Source: Dasypus novemcinctus (taxonomy: Eukaryota; Chordata; Mammalia; Cingulata; Dasypodidae). From it: a stretch of 64,000 nt of DNA. Location of the stretch: NCBI RefSeq assembly GCF_030445035.2, contig NC_080683.1, forward strand, positions 90,853,675 to 90,917,674. The letters run 5' to 3'. The notes beneath the pieces are model-generated. The model was not told the DNA's origin and searched no databases. It saw nothing but the letters and a program-made list of their open reading frames with translations. Made by a program: the position numbers and the translations under genes. Shown piece by piece: positions 35,330 through 47,487 of this stretch. The stretch's first letter is position 1, and every line of letters starts with the position of its first letter.

Positions 35330-36300
35330 CCCCCATTTAGCAGCTTATGTTGACCATAGGACAAGCATTGCATCCACATTTCACAGAATTTTATGGGAGT
35401 GATCAGGAATATGCACACAACACTAAATATTAATGAAGGCACAGGTACCACCTTGTGATGCAGTCAGAATATCTAAAGCCATCCTATTTTGTAAAACTAC
35501 CTTTTGTAGTTGAGAAGTTTCTTTGTTTAGTTAGGAAATGGCTACTTTAGAGTCATTAAGGGCTTGAATAGTGTGATCTGCTAAAGCCATTATGTGTTTT
35601 TCAGTGACAATTGAAGCAGAACTTCCAGAAAAATGGCCAATGGGTAGAACCACCAGGGGGCACGCTTTACTCTATATCTAGCCTTGATAGTAAAAATTAC
35701 AGAACTCGGGTAATAATCACCCCATATCTTGGATTCCCTCGTTATTTCTTATATGGTGACAGACTCAGTTGTTAACCATCCTAAACCATTATATACAGCA
35801 TATTCTAATAAAGGCCTGGGCTTATTCACCTGTTCCCTTACAAGGGAAAAAATATAATTACAAGTCTCCTTAAAAGATGGCAGATGAATCTCAGTCTTAA
35901 ATAAGAAGATCTTGTTGCAGACTTGTCAATGGGTCATATTTTGTCATGCCAGCAAGGTGTTCCATTCCAAGGAAGGCCAGTAGTACCCAGGGATGGTAAG
36001 TCTGTGAAACCCAACATTGGGTTCAATTGTGGGCCTGGGTTACTGCTGAAACCCACTGTAGAGAGGTATTGGTTAGGGCATTATGGGCGAAAAGAAAGAC
36101 ATTTACGGGGAGCAACAATAAGGGGTAGATTGTGCTGGTCTAACAATATACACACAATATTTTCTTTAGTACATAGCAAAGTAGCCTGGAACTTTCAGTC
36201 TGGACCTTATGATCAGGGTCTTTGGTGGGCTTTATTCTGAGCAGCTGCCTTCCCTGCTTACTATAGTAACTTGCCTCAATGCCCCCCTCAGAGAGTTTAC
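35330..36300 (-). pseudogene. Retroviral env remnant (TM region)
   Basis: Minus-strand translation just before the 3' LTR resembles the ectodomain of a gamma-type env transmembrane subunit. It has a heptad-like stretch, the conserved region that precedes the CX6CC cysteine motif, and then that motif (about 35390-35620). In-frame stops break it several times, including right after the cysteine region, so no protein can be made. The surface-subunit part upstream is barely recognisable. Confidence 0.6.
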
Positions 36301-37593
36301 ACCCTTATTCTTAAGGGGGAGCTGAAGGGTGATGGTCATTCTTCTGTAGCTGCTTCCTGCTGGTTAGGGACAGTAGACCCTGCCTGATGAGGTGTGAAAC
36401 TCTGGCTATTTTATTGAGGTTGAGGAAAGGTGGGTCCGACACCATGGTTGAAACTGGATGAAATCCCCATATGATTTTACCTTGTTCTGGAAGGCACTGA
36501 TTCTGGAAGAAATAAACCTACACTAGAATTCTGGAAATACATGTTCCTATTAAAAGGATGAAGAAAATGGTGGTAAGTGGTCCCAAAAAGGCAGCCAGCC
36601 ATGACTTACTGGACCATGGGAATGAGAAAGGCCAAGTGCCTCCAGAGGCTACATCCTCCCAAAGCTAATGGGCTTTATCTTGTAAGTTTCAAATGCTGTC
36701 TAGGAAACTGCCACCCCCAGTTCCCACAGTGTTGGTTATACCTAGGACAGCTAGGAGAGGGGTGAGGAGAGGCACTGCCCTAGACATAAACTCACAAAGA
36801 CAATAAAGGCAGCAACAAGGTAAACATGGCACACAAAATAAAGACAATACTTAAGATAGTCATTCTTTTATCTTACAGGCACATTGATTAATTACTTAGA
36901 AAATGAGTTAAGGTTACAAAGACTTTTTATTTTATCATTTTATTTTTTTAAAGATAAATGAATCAAAACAGAAGAACTTTTAATGTATTCAATATCCTGC
37001 ATATGATCTAGAATAGAAGAGATTATTACATTCATCAGGTATATAGGTATAGCACTTAATAATCAATGCAGAAGTTCCTCTTTGAGCTGTAATTAATAAA
37101 TCTAAGCTCTGGTTAGCAGTGCCTTACATCTCTCCATGGGAGCAGGCCATAATGCCAATTATGTCTGTTTAGGTTCTACTTGCATTACTCCGGTAATTAT
37201 TACACCACTTGGAACATCCTTTACCCAGCCAGCATACTGCAGCACCATTGGCTCTAGAGAGAAGCTCCATTGTTTCCCTGGCCTGGTGCATAAAACTCTT
37301 AAACGCTATGAAACAGAGACAATCTGGAGGCATATCCAGTGTATTGCAATTCAGGTCATATCAAGCCATTGCCAACTGTTGCAACATACTTTCCATCTAC
37401 TTCAGGAGCCATGTCCAGAGATGTGGTAGATACTTTTATTATTTAAGGGGTCTTAGTGACTCCCTTAGCTAATAATTCAAATGGAGAAGCATCATGCAGG
37501 ATACTGAGGCCTGGTTTGAATGCACAAAAGCGTTTGACAATACTGAAGTCTGTCTTTTTATTTTTCTATATTTTCTAAATACTTCCAATGCAG

Positions 37594-38017
37594 TTTTTTT
37601 TTTTTAAGATTTATTTTATTTATTTCTCTCCCCTCCTCCCCCCCAGTTGTCTGTTCACTGTGTCCCTTTGCTGTGTGTTCTTTTTTTTTTTGGTCCGCTT
37701 CTGCTGTTGTCAGTGGCATGGAAATCTGTGTCTCTTTTTGTTGCATCATCTTGTTGTGTCAGCTCTCCATGTGTGCGGCGCCATTCCTGGACAGGCTGAA
37801 ATTTCTTTGGCACTGGGCAGCTCTCCTTACGGGACGCACTCCTTGCGCGTGGGGCTCCCCTACATGGGGGATAACCCTGCGTGGCACGGCACTCCTTGTG
37901 CGCATCAGCACTGTGCGTGGGCCAGCTCCACACGGGTCAAGGAGGCCTGGGGTTTGAACCGCAGACCCTCCCATGTGATAGATGGATGCCCTATCCACTA
38001 GGCCAAGTCCGCTTCCC
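37594..38017 (-). repeat. Long DAS SINE in provirus
   Basis: Inverted full-length copy with poly(T) at its left end. Exact target duplication CCAATGCAG at 37585-37593 and 38018-38026. Younger than the provirus it interrupts. Confidence 0.93.
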
Positions 38018-38549
38018 CCAATGCAGTTTTTAACACATCAAATGAATTTAAGTATTTTAGTGCTTTAATTTTTACTGTTACACCTTTATCAAGATTAATC
38101 AATAGGCAAAACATAACATAAGCTTTTGCTTTGTTTTTCCTTTAAAGTCCCTTTTTGTTTACAATGGGATGACTGTATGCTCTTTTAGAGAAGCATCAGA
38201 GCAAAACAGTGTAAGAGATTTTGATTGTTTTCATAGCATCACATTTTTCTAAGAATAATGAAAACTATAAGCAACAATATCACCATGCAGCTACATATTA
38301 GGATAGAATAAACAGTGAGAACTTTAAAAGCCTTTAAAATTTATTTATATAATCTTTACATATATAAGTAAACTACACACTTAATTTCTTTTTTATATTT
38401 TCTTTTTTAGAAACATGCTATTTACCACAAAGAAACTTCAGCAGTACTGGAAGAAAACTATTTCTTTTTATTTTAACAGAGAGAGAAAGTCAAATTTTAG
38501 TTTTGTATCAGTACACCATTTGGTAAACAATACTTAGCATAGGTTATAA

Positions 38550-38830
38550 TAAATTGAGGTTGTCCAACAGGTTTTTTCTTTCTGCTATAAAATTAACTTT
38601 GTTATTAATATTAACTCCTAGATTTCTACTTAACAATTGTTTCCCAAAATCAGTCACTTACATTATAATTTTTCAGTTTAGAAAATGCATTTACAAACTT
38701 TTTATAATTAATCATGTTACTTTTTGTTATCAATATCAGTTTGGGATTCTATTTAATAGTGGCTTTCTGGAATTAGCCATTTAAATACTTTAGTTTAGAA
38801 GATGTTTTTGCAAACTTCCTATAATCATAA
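38550..38830. repeat. Diverged tandem repeat of about 125 bp
   Basis: Two successive stretches (about 38570-38700 and 38700-38825) share ordered blocks such as AAACTTTTTATAATTAATCA / AAACTTCCTATAATCATAAT and GTTTAGAAAATGC / GTTTAGAAGATG. They lie in the internal part of the provirus. Confidence 0.5.
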
Positions 38831-39547
38831 TCACATAAACTAGTTACTTTACCTCAGGACAAAATTCACTTTACAAAACACATCCCCTTACTTAATGATA
38901 CCTTCTGCAATATCTTCTACAACTTTCTACATTCATTCAAACCTTGTCTTACATATTTCCACCCTAATTTTATGAAAACCAGCCATGTTATTTTAGGACA
39001 ATACCCATTTCCTTAAACAAACTTATCATATTTTAGTCAGCATTGACTATGAATTCACTTCCACAAACCTTTTACTTCTTTCTGTATCCATTTGTCTTAT
39101 ATCCCACATTCTGTTCTGTTCTGAAAAAAACCTTCAATTTAGGCAAAAACAATTGTTTAAAAAGAGGTTTGTAATAATTTCATTAGCAAAAAACTTAAAA
39201 TTTTCATCATCTTAAAGATTTAACACATATGCTAATTTATTTTATTAGTATCTTATAAACCTAGGGAGATTACACCCAAGCTAAATAAAATTGAAGCCAT
39301 TATAGTTTATGCAAGAGATGTTCTGTTTTCTTCTTTCCTCCACAGAAGGGTAAAACCTCTTTTTTCTTTAATAAAATTCTAAAATTGTGAATAACCTTAA
39401 AAACATACTGACTGCCAAGTTCTACAGTATAATTGTTTAATCATAATTTAGAACAATCTTTCCATAGCTTTCAAGGACTTTTTCTTTACTTACTGAAATT
39501 TGGCCATTGGATTATTACTGTCATCTCAAAAGCTGTTAAAATTTAAT

Positions 39548-39640
39548 TGGGGGGAAGTGGGTATAGCTCGGTGGTTGAGCACCTGCTTCCCATGTACGAG
39601 GTCCCAGCTTCAATCCCTGATACCTACTTAAAAGAAAAAT
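39548..39640 (+). repeat. Short DAS SINE, single unit
   Basis: tRNA-Ala-like unit (TAGCTCGGTGGTTGAGCACC ... CTTCAATCCCTGA) inside the provirus. Confidence 0.8.
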
Positions 39641-39814
39641 TTTAATGAGGGAATTACAGGACAGACTATACAAAACATGATTTATTCTTTCATATCCCCT
39701 CTAACCCTATCATTTTAATTTCCAGGTTTAGTAGACAGAATTCTAGATTAAACTCACATCTCCCCTATCTTTCTATACCCATCCCATTCCCTTAGTTTCT
39801 TCAACTTTTGTTTT

Positions 39815-40096
39815 GTTTTGTTTTGTTTTTGGGGACTGGGGATTGAACCTGAGACTTCATATGCAGGAGGCTGGCGCTCAACCACCAAGCCACATCGGCA
39901 ACCCTGAGTTGGTTTTCTCATCTGTTTGCTCATTTTTTTTTTCTTTTTTTCCTTGTTGTTTCCTCATTTTTCTCATTGTTTGCTCACTGTTTTTGCTCAT
40001 TGTTTGTTTGTTTTCTTTAGGAGGGACCAGGAAACAAACCCAGGACCTCCCATGTGGGAGGCAGGCGCTCAACTGCTTGAGCCACATCTGTTCCCC
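39815..40096 (-). repeat. DAS SINE, two units, inverted
   Basis: Inverted two-headed element with a TTGTTT-rich left end and two B-box-like blocks (about 39840 and 40040). It lies inside the provirus. Confidence 0.8.
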
Positions 40097-40346
40097 CTCA
40101 GTGGGTTTTAATGACTCATTGGAATTCAGTCAAGGTTAGGAGAAGACCCTAGGGGCATGAAGAATTATGGGAGAATTAAATATAAAGTTATTAGTTTCTT
40201 TATTTTAAATAGTTTCTTTATTCAGAGTTTATGTCTTTTTATCTTGTTTGGCTTCTTCAATTTAGGCTTCAGTAGTATTTACTTATATAAGCACCCATTT
40301 AATTTTTACCAATTGAATAAAACGTTTTTAAGAATTTTCATGTATT

Positions 40347-40705
40347 GGGAAACAGACTTTGGCCCAGTGGTTAGGGCGTCCGTCTACCACATGGGAGGTC
40401 CGCGGTTCAAACCCCGGGCCTCCTTAACCTGTGTGCAGCTGGCCCATGCGAGTGCTGATGAGCGCAAGGAGTGCCGTGCCACGCAAGGGTGTCCCCCGCG
40501 TGGGAAAGCCCCACGCGCAAGGAGTGCGCCCGGTAAGGAGCCGCCCAGCGCGGAAGAAAGTGCAGCCTGTTGAGGAATGGCACCGCCCACACTTCCCGTG
40601 CCGCTGACGACAACAGAAGTGGACAGAGAAACAAGACGCAGCAAAAAGACACAGAAAACAGACAACCGGGGGAGGGGAGGGGAATTAAATAAATAAAAAT
40701 AAATC
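40347..40705 (+). repeat. Long DAS SINE, internally deleted subgroup
   Basis: Starts GGGAAACAGACTTTGGCCC. Exact duplication TTTAAGAATTTTCATGTATT at 40327-40346 and 40706-40725. It lacks about 50 bp between the GGCACCGC and CCGTGCCGCTGACG blocks that other long copies have. 42285-42658 shares the same lesion. Confidence 0.93.
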
Positions 40706-41661
40706 TTTAAGAATTTTCATGTATTAATTTACAATTTACTATTACCATCCAGAGGTATGAAAATATACACTGAACTAACAAACACAAAAAGAGTTAAGAC
40801 ACACCAACGGAGACATAAAGCTCACTAATTTGACTCATAATTGTCACTCTCTCGAGATGGCTGTGTCATCCCAAGCTCCATCATTTTACATCTCTGGTTT
40901 TTACTGTTTTTAAGCTATCCTCTGTAATCAATGTTTCCTGAAATATGCAAACTCATTCTTGGAAACACTATTATTAGTAACCAGCAACCAGTTAGGAATA
41001 TTTGAGCAGTATAAATGCAGTTAAGCACTAATTTAGCAATTTAGACAGACATTTAACACTTAAATATTCTGGATTAGTCTTCAGGAGTACATTTAGACTT
41101 GAAGTTCAGGAGTAAGCTATTTAACTGAGAGTTCCTTTTAACACCTTGATAAAAATTCTGATTAAAATAAAATGCGAGTAAAACTTAAAATATTGCCAAA
41201 ATAACATCTTACTAAATTCTTCCAGTTTACACATTGTTACAATATAACTGATCATCAACTCAGTGCAGGTGATCAATTAAGGAATGTTTAATTCTAAGTG
41301 GCACACAGAGGCTTTTGCTGCTGCTGCTGCATCAGTAGCCACCTACAAGTCTCCTAACAGGGTCCATACTATAGCTGCCACTATCTGGCAGTCCCCTTTT
41401 TTCTTATTTAAGTTCAGCTGCTCAGCTATCTGCTGTAGCACAGCCAGCATACCTGCTGGAGTTTTTTGGGTGTCCCCATATTCTCTTGGTGGCCCCTATT
41501 TGTCTAGGAGGGCAGCCACCCCTCCCCACGTGGACATTACAGGCCAACCTGGGATTTCCCCCATGGATTCCTCTTTCACTGAGCTCATGTCCACTACTGC
41601 CAGTGGTCTTTCAGTCTCCTGGCTTGTGGCTTGCCAATTGTTACAACCCAACTCCTGAAGT

Positions 41662-42067
41662 TGGTGTGGTTGTGAGACCAAAGAACATACATGGCATTTA
41701 ATCAGGCAAAAGCTTTATGGGACTTACAAACAGGAGAGACTCTCAGATGGCAACAGTTCTGAGAATGAAGATAATGTTCCACAAAGAGTCAGGGAAAGGA
41801 GGGGTTTCAGGACAAGGACATCCATAGGGTATGAGAACAGAGGTCCTGAAGGGTCACATGAAGTATACATATGGGGTGTGGTGATGTTTTCACTATGCTC
41901 ATAGGACGGACATGTATTAAGGACATTTACTGCTTTGGGAATTTTATACTTTATGATACCGTCTATGCATTATCTCCCCTCTGGGCAGGATTGTTAACCT
42001 TTAATTTATGTCTAGATCCCAAAGGCGGTTGCATGCTGAGGACTTAGAAGGGTACTCTGGGTCCCCA
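41662..42067 (-). repeat. 5' LTR of the 35-42 kb provirus
   Basis: Starts TGGTGTGGTTGTGAGACC and ends GGTCCCCA on the plus strand. Minus-strand CATAAAGCTTTTGCC marks the poly(A)/R region. No clear primer binding site follows it. Confidence 0.8.
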
Positions 42068-42105
42068 AATCTGTTTTGTCATAATTGTGTCTCTAGTGCC
42101 TGTGG

Positions 42106-42185
42106 GGAGACTTTGGGCAAGTCACTTAAACTTTTTTCCCCCTGAATTGCCTTATCTATATAAAGTGGCACAGTATTACTTGGAG
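42106..42185 (-). repeat. MIR fragment
   Basis: ACTTTGGGCAAGTCACTTAA followed by a CCTTATCTATATAAAGTGG block, the 3' half of MIR. Confidence 0.6.
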
Positions 42186-42284
42186 AGTAATTGCTCACAT
42201 GAATATTGACAGGCTTATATAAGAAAATTAATGTGGATACTTTTTAAACAGTAAAGACCTATGTTGATATAAGAGATTATTATG

Positions 42285-42658
42285 GGGAAACGGACTTTGG
42301 CCCAGTGGTTAGGGCGTCCGTCTACCATATGGGAGGTCCGCGGTTCAAACCCCAGGCCTCCTTGACCCGTGTGGAGCTGGCCATGCGCAGCGCTGATGCG
42401 TGCAAGGAGTGCCCTGCCACGCAAGGGTGTCCCCCGCGTGGAGGAGCCCCACGCGCAAGGAGTGCGCCCATGAGGAAAGCCGCCCAGCGTGAAAAGAAAG
42501 AGCAGCCTGCCCAGGAATGGCGCCGCCCACACTTCCCGTGCCGCTGACGACAACAGAAGCAGACAAAGAAACAAGACGCAACAAATAGACACCAAGAACA
42601 GACAACCAGGGGAGGGGGGGAAATTAAATAAATAAATAAATCTTTAAAAAAAAAAAAG
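42285..42658 (+). repeat. Long DAS SINE, internally deleted subgroup
   Basis: Target duplication AGAGATTATTATG at 42272-42284 and 42659-42671. Carries the same internal deletion as 40347-40705. Confidence 0.93.
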
Positions 42659-42812
42659 AGAGATTATTATGATTACTTTTGTTGTTGTTGCATCTAAAAC
42701 ACCTAGCTTTGACCTTGTGAGAAGAGCCTAAACACATTTATTTTTAATGGTAGAAGCAAATGATTTTACCAGCATTGGAGAAGTTGTATCCAGTGTAAAG
42801 ATCTGGTCATGA

Positions 42813-43245
42813 GGGAAGCGATTTGGCACAACAGATAAAGCGTCCGCCTACCACATGGAAGGTCCAGGGTTCAAACCCAGGGCCTCCAGATCCGTGTGAT
42901 GAGCTGGCCAATGCACAGTGCTGATGCACGCAAGGAGTGCTGTGCCACGCAGGGGTGTCCTAGTGTAGGGGAGCCCCACGTGCAAGGAGTGCGCCCTGCA
43001 AGGAGAGCCACCCAGTGTGAAAAAAGAGCAGCCTGCCCAGGAATGGTACCGCACACATGGAGAGCTGATGCAGCAAGATGACACAACCAAAAAGAGAGAC
43101 ACAGATTCCTGGTGCCACAGACAAGAATGCAAGCGGACACAGAAGAACACACAGTGAATGGACACAGAGAGCAGACAACTTGGGGGTGGGGAAAGGGAGA
43201 GAAATAAATTTAAAAAAAGAAAGAAAAGAATGTTTAAAAAAAAAA
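42813..43245 (+). repeat. Long DAS SINE
   Basis: Target duplication AGATCTGGTCATGA at 42799-42812 and 43246-43259. It has the undeleted internal region. Confidence 0.93.
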
Positions 43246-43259
43246 AGATCTGGTCATGA

Positions 43260-44139
43260 AAATTATGCCCCTAAACATCTATAACAAACTTTAAGTCATC
43301 AGAGCTAATCAGTTATTGAAGTCCATTGATAAACTCCAAACTTCATTCACTATATTCAAACTCATCTCTATCAAATCTTTTTATGAATGCTTAATTGACT
43401 ATTATCTTTATACTTAAACTAATTTTTTTTAGTTCCTGCTCTGTCTAAATGAAGTTTTCAGTTTTGAAGATGGTTAATGCCGTCATTATTCAATAAAATG
43501 ATATGCTGAAATAAATGGATTATTTAGAAATAGGACTGTTTAGAAACCAATTGCCTCAGCTTATGCTTGAAATTGGACCCTGCTAGAAATTGGACTCTGC
43601 TACCAACTGCTGCAGATAGTTTGATTTTAGTTGCTATAAAAGAATTACTCATATAAACTTGTTTATACTCTAAGGAAATTTGTATTTCTTGGTGTTAAAT
43701 TCTATGTATCAATTCCATAAGGTAATACAAAAGGCAGAGAAGTATAGTGACTAATACTAGGGTGTAGTGACAAGTGAAAACAGCCTCAAGCTGATTTCTG
43801 CTCTCCTTGGAAGCATAGTGCCTATTTTCATGCAGTACTACAAGCTGTAACTTATAAATCTGAACAGCACCAAACAAAGATTTTAGTGCTATTGGATCTG
43901 TCCATTTGTTTAACAAAATTAAAAATTACCCATTATCAGACAAAAATGTATTTTAAACCATAAGTTATCTACTAAATTGCTTCTGTTAAACCTTTTGAGT
44001 CACTCCTATTAGTCTGTTACTGATGAATGGTTCATCCATGTTCATCTAAGCACAGCATCACTTTGATCCAATCCACCTAATGGCACAAATTTTTGGTGAA
44101 ACTCTACACCCACACTGGGTTTAGGAAAATCTACTCGCT
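43260..44139. other. Intergenic, nothing recognised
   Basis: AT-rich, no supported gene or repeat. Confidence 0.6.
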
Positions 44140-44770
44140 AGTGTCTCCTAATCACCCTACACAGGTATATCTTAGTTCTTCCTCTTTCCTATCCCAAATT
44201 TAACTTTCCTTCAAATCTGGTCATTATTACTCTCCACCTAGCACCAGAACTCTATACATGAGCTCTTTAAATGGAAGCTTTTCTACAGCATGGCAAATTG
44301 GGGATATGACCTGATGTCCAACATCCATTTGGTATCCCTTCCCAATCTCTGACCGCATCTTGTCAGTCCTGTCCTGAAATGTTGCTTCCCAGAGTCCTGG
44401 GCCCTCTTCTCCCACTGGAGCTCACTGTCTGCATAGTCTCATCCACTCAACGACCATGTTCACTGGTGATTGTCAGTCACCACATCCAGTCCCACTTCTC
44501 TCCTATGCTCAGACCCCTGTACTTCTCAAAGTGGATGACTTGTAGTCATCTCAAAGTCAACATGACCAAAACACAAATCTATTATCTTCTCTCAAACCTC
44601 CTCTTCCTCTTGGATTCACTTTTCATTTAATGGTTAACACCATCCACCCAAATGCCTGAAGTTTATTCCTCATGGTCCTCTAATTCCCACACCAAACCCA
44701 TCCTCCCCCAGCCTGAAGAGCTACCAAATCTCATTCATTCTCCTGAATCTGTCTTTGATTTGTTTCCTCT
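44140..44770 (+). mobile_element. L2-like fossil sequence
   Basis: Pyrimidine-rich composition and order of blocks (CCACATCCAGTCCCACTTC, CTCATTCATTCTCCTGAATC) resemble L2. Weak. Confidence 0.35.
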
Positions 44771-45649
44771 CCATCTTTAACAGATAGAAATCCTCCATTA
44801 AGGCACACTCTGATTTAATTTTGGCCTCATCTAAATAGGATCTCCAAAGATCCTATTTTTTGAGTCCATACCCTTAACTAATAATAGCATCTTCAAAGGG
44901 CCTGTTTACAGAGAGTTCATATCTACAGTAATACAGATTAAGACCTGAACATGTCTTTATGGGGCACATGGGTAAGTCCTCAACAATGATGGAGCCATAA
45001 CAGACTGATTTTTATCATGCCACCCACATAATCAGCTTTGGCCATGAAATGGACTAAAATTTCATCAATAAATAACACATGTGACAATCACCGCTAGTTA
45101 CTTACCCAATAATCATTGTGTCCTTCAAACAACTTGATTGGAAGAGAGGCAGTGTACCCAGTTAAATCAAATAAGCATGGTATTGTGACAATTCTGGTCA
45201 AAGAGATATAAGGATAAATCTATGGAGTGAGACTTTAGAAGGACCTTTGTTTGTTTTTCTGATGAACATGGTGTTTGTGCTTTGCCCTTTCTCCTTTTTT
45301 CCCTTTCTGAACCATGGGTGCTATTTGGAGATGGAAGATTTATTTTATAACTATGTGGTGGAAAGTTAAATAGTGAGGCTAGTGGAGTGGAAAGATAGGA
45401 ATCTGGGTCCTTGATGACTTCATTTATAGCTGTACAAGAGCTGGGCTGACCACCTCTAGAATATTTGTTATATGCAAGAATAAACCAAAAGAAACAAAAC
45501 TACTACATTTGGTTAAACCACTGTAGTTAGAATTTGGTTGTATGAAGCTGAATATAATCTTAATTCATACAAAAAATATATTAGTAGTGGCTTCTGGTAA
45601 TTTCTATAAGAAACTATAGGTTTCCACTGGGAGAAAACTGTCCATGGAT
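44771..45649. other. Old LTR-like and unassigned sequence
   Basis: 44800-45010 resembles an inverted MaLR-type LTR (TTTGGCCTCATCTAAATAGG, TACCCTTAACTAATAATAG). 45180-45530 may be another ancient LTR. Neither has clear ends. Confidence 0.35.
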
Positions 45650-46351
45650 TTCTGAGCATCTTGAGAGCAGATATGCTGACTTCCCTTTGTGTCAAACTAT
45701 CTTTCCAAGGATGTTTGTACAGCAAATAGATAACAGGGTTCCTCTCCCCTCATGTATCCATTCTCAGTGTGGGTATTATCAGATCCTCTTCATGTTGGCC
45801 TATGAGGCACCAGCACAAAAAATAGCTGATACTCTAGCCACTGAAATTGCTATAAGAATAAATTATCCTTTGTCTTTGACACAGGAGTCTTATACCAAGA
45901 TCAGGAAACTGTGGTTGGCCAGCTTGTTCGCTTACAAATAGGACAAAATCTCAGAATGTTCACATTTCTTGACAGTTTTGGGTGATGAAGAAAGGATGCT
46001 GACTGAGACATGGCTTTCTTAAATAGGACAGACAGCCTTATTGGCCAATTAACAGGATTTGAGGGAAGTTCATGGGAATTTGTAGAAAACATGTTAACCG
46101 TATTGTGTGGTCAACTGGTAAATAAATGGTCCTCCACTTTATTGCCTATTAATGAGGAGGAATTGTGAACTTAGTTGCAGAGCAAGTATTGGGAAGTAGG
46201 TTCCAAACCAGATGCTTGAACAGTGTCCTGGTTGTTGTAACTCTCTTTCACGTGGGGAGACTTCTTTGTCATGTTGGAGGCACCGATAGCCTGGGCCTAC
46301 AGAATGATGAAGTTCTTACTTGGGGATGGGTGAAGGGCAGTTGGCACTTTA
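45650..46351 (+). pseudogene. Probable endogenous retroviral fragment (env side)
   Basis: Sequence continuous with the env-like region after 46808 but split from it by the LTR at 46352-46807. Short open stretches are broken by stops. Assigned mainly by context. Confidence 0.35.
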
Positions 46352-46807
46352 TGTACCCCAGAAAAACATGGTTTTAAACCTAATCCATTTATGTGAGAAT
46401 GAACCCATTTTAAGTAGGTCCTTTTGATGAGGTTGCTTCAGTTAAAGTGTGACCCAAACCAATCATGATTGGTCTTAATCCTATTACTGGGGTCCTTTAT
46501 AAGCAAATATTCAGATAGGGAGAGAAAATTCAGAGAGAGCAGCCAGAAGCTGAAATCAATTGAACCCTGAAGAGGTGGAAGAGGCCAGGAAAGGCCACTA
46601 CATGCACTGCCATATGACAGAGCAGTCTAAGACCAAGGATCACCGGTAGCCATCCCGAGAATGCCAGTCTTTGGGAAGAAAGCATCACCTTGATGACAGC
46701 TTGATTTGGACTTTCTCATAGTCTCAAAACTGTGAGCTAATAAATTCCCATTGTTTATACTAACCCACTGCATAGTATTTACTTGAGCAGCCCAGGAAAC
46801 TAAAACA
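46352..46807 (+). mobile_element. Solo MaLR-type LTR inside retroviral remnant
   Basis: Starts TGTACCCCAGAAAAACATGG and ends GGAAACTAAAACA, with an AATAAA near the end (TGAGCTAATAAATTCCC). Same family as the inverted copies at 4, 59, 61 and 62 kb. Confidence 0.8.
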
Positions 46808-47487
46808 GGGGGCCCTAACAATTTTAATCAGCACGTTTTTTTTTCTAGAGGCACCCTGTACCCTCCATGGGTTATACTGCTTGGATGGAAGCCAGGCATT
46901 AACTTCTCTGCTTCTAAGATGGCAATTATTTTTATCCTAGGTATTGTAATGAGAGACCCTCAAATGTTTAAGGGGATACTAGCATTTGGTCATATAGCCC
47001 TCAGATGACTGCAGAGAGCTCTCTGAAATGGTAATTTGGGTGACCTCCCCTTAGTGAAAACTGATTCATTTATATGTATTCTGTGGTTGGTTATCCCTAT
47101 GATGAGAGTCACTAAATTTGAAAAAGTTTGTCCCTGATATTAGGTGAAGTGATCAGTGATACCACTTTAGCCTTGGAGGGCATTCAGATCAGCTCCCTGG
47201 CCAGAGTTATTATTGATGACGGAATTGCCCTAGACTTCACACAAGAGCCAAGGCAGAATCTGTGTGATTACTAATGTATCCTGCTATACCTAAATTAATG
47301 CCTCAGGCAAAGTAGAAAGGTCAATACAGAGAATTAAGAAGAAAGCTTCTAGCTTTCTAAGGTAGATCCTGATATTTTATGGGATTTCAAGAGTCTGGGG
47401 GACATGAGTGAGTTCATCCTGCACTTGGAGGTTTGTGGATAGTGCTTTAATTAAATGAAGTTTGAGACAAACTGAATGAAACCTGTG
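46808..47487 (+). pseudogene. Retroviral env TM remnant, second provirus
   Basis: Translation around 47130-47400 resembles a retroviral env transmembrane subunit around the region that precedes the cysteine motif. Several stops and frameshifts are present. It differs from the env remnant at 35 kb, so it is a separate family. Confidence 0.5.

Larger units (their letters stand above)
34930..42067 (-). mobile_element. Degraded endogenous retrovirus (gamma-like)
   Basis: Two alignable direct LTRs (34930-35322 and 41662-42067) enclose about 6.3 kb. Orientation is minus, because AATAAA-type signals near the LTR ends and the env remnant next to the left LTR all read on that strand. The internal region is heavily deleted and interrupted by stops. 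No continuous gag or pol could be recognised. Four SINEs (37594-38017, 39548-39640, 39815-40096, 40347-40705) inserted later. The LTR divergence suggests an old insertion. A copy of this kind cannot be functional. Confidence 0.8.

Noticed and set aside
41284-41658. 124-codon plus-strand frame next to the proviral 5' LTR
   Set aside because: It is antisense to the provirus, lies in its leader region and resembles no known protein.
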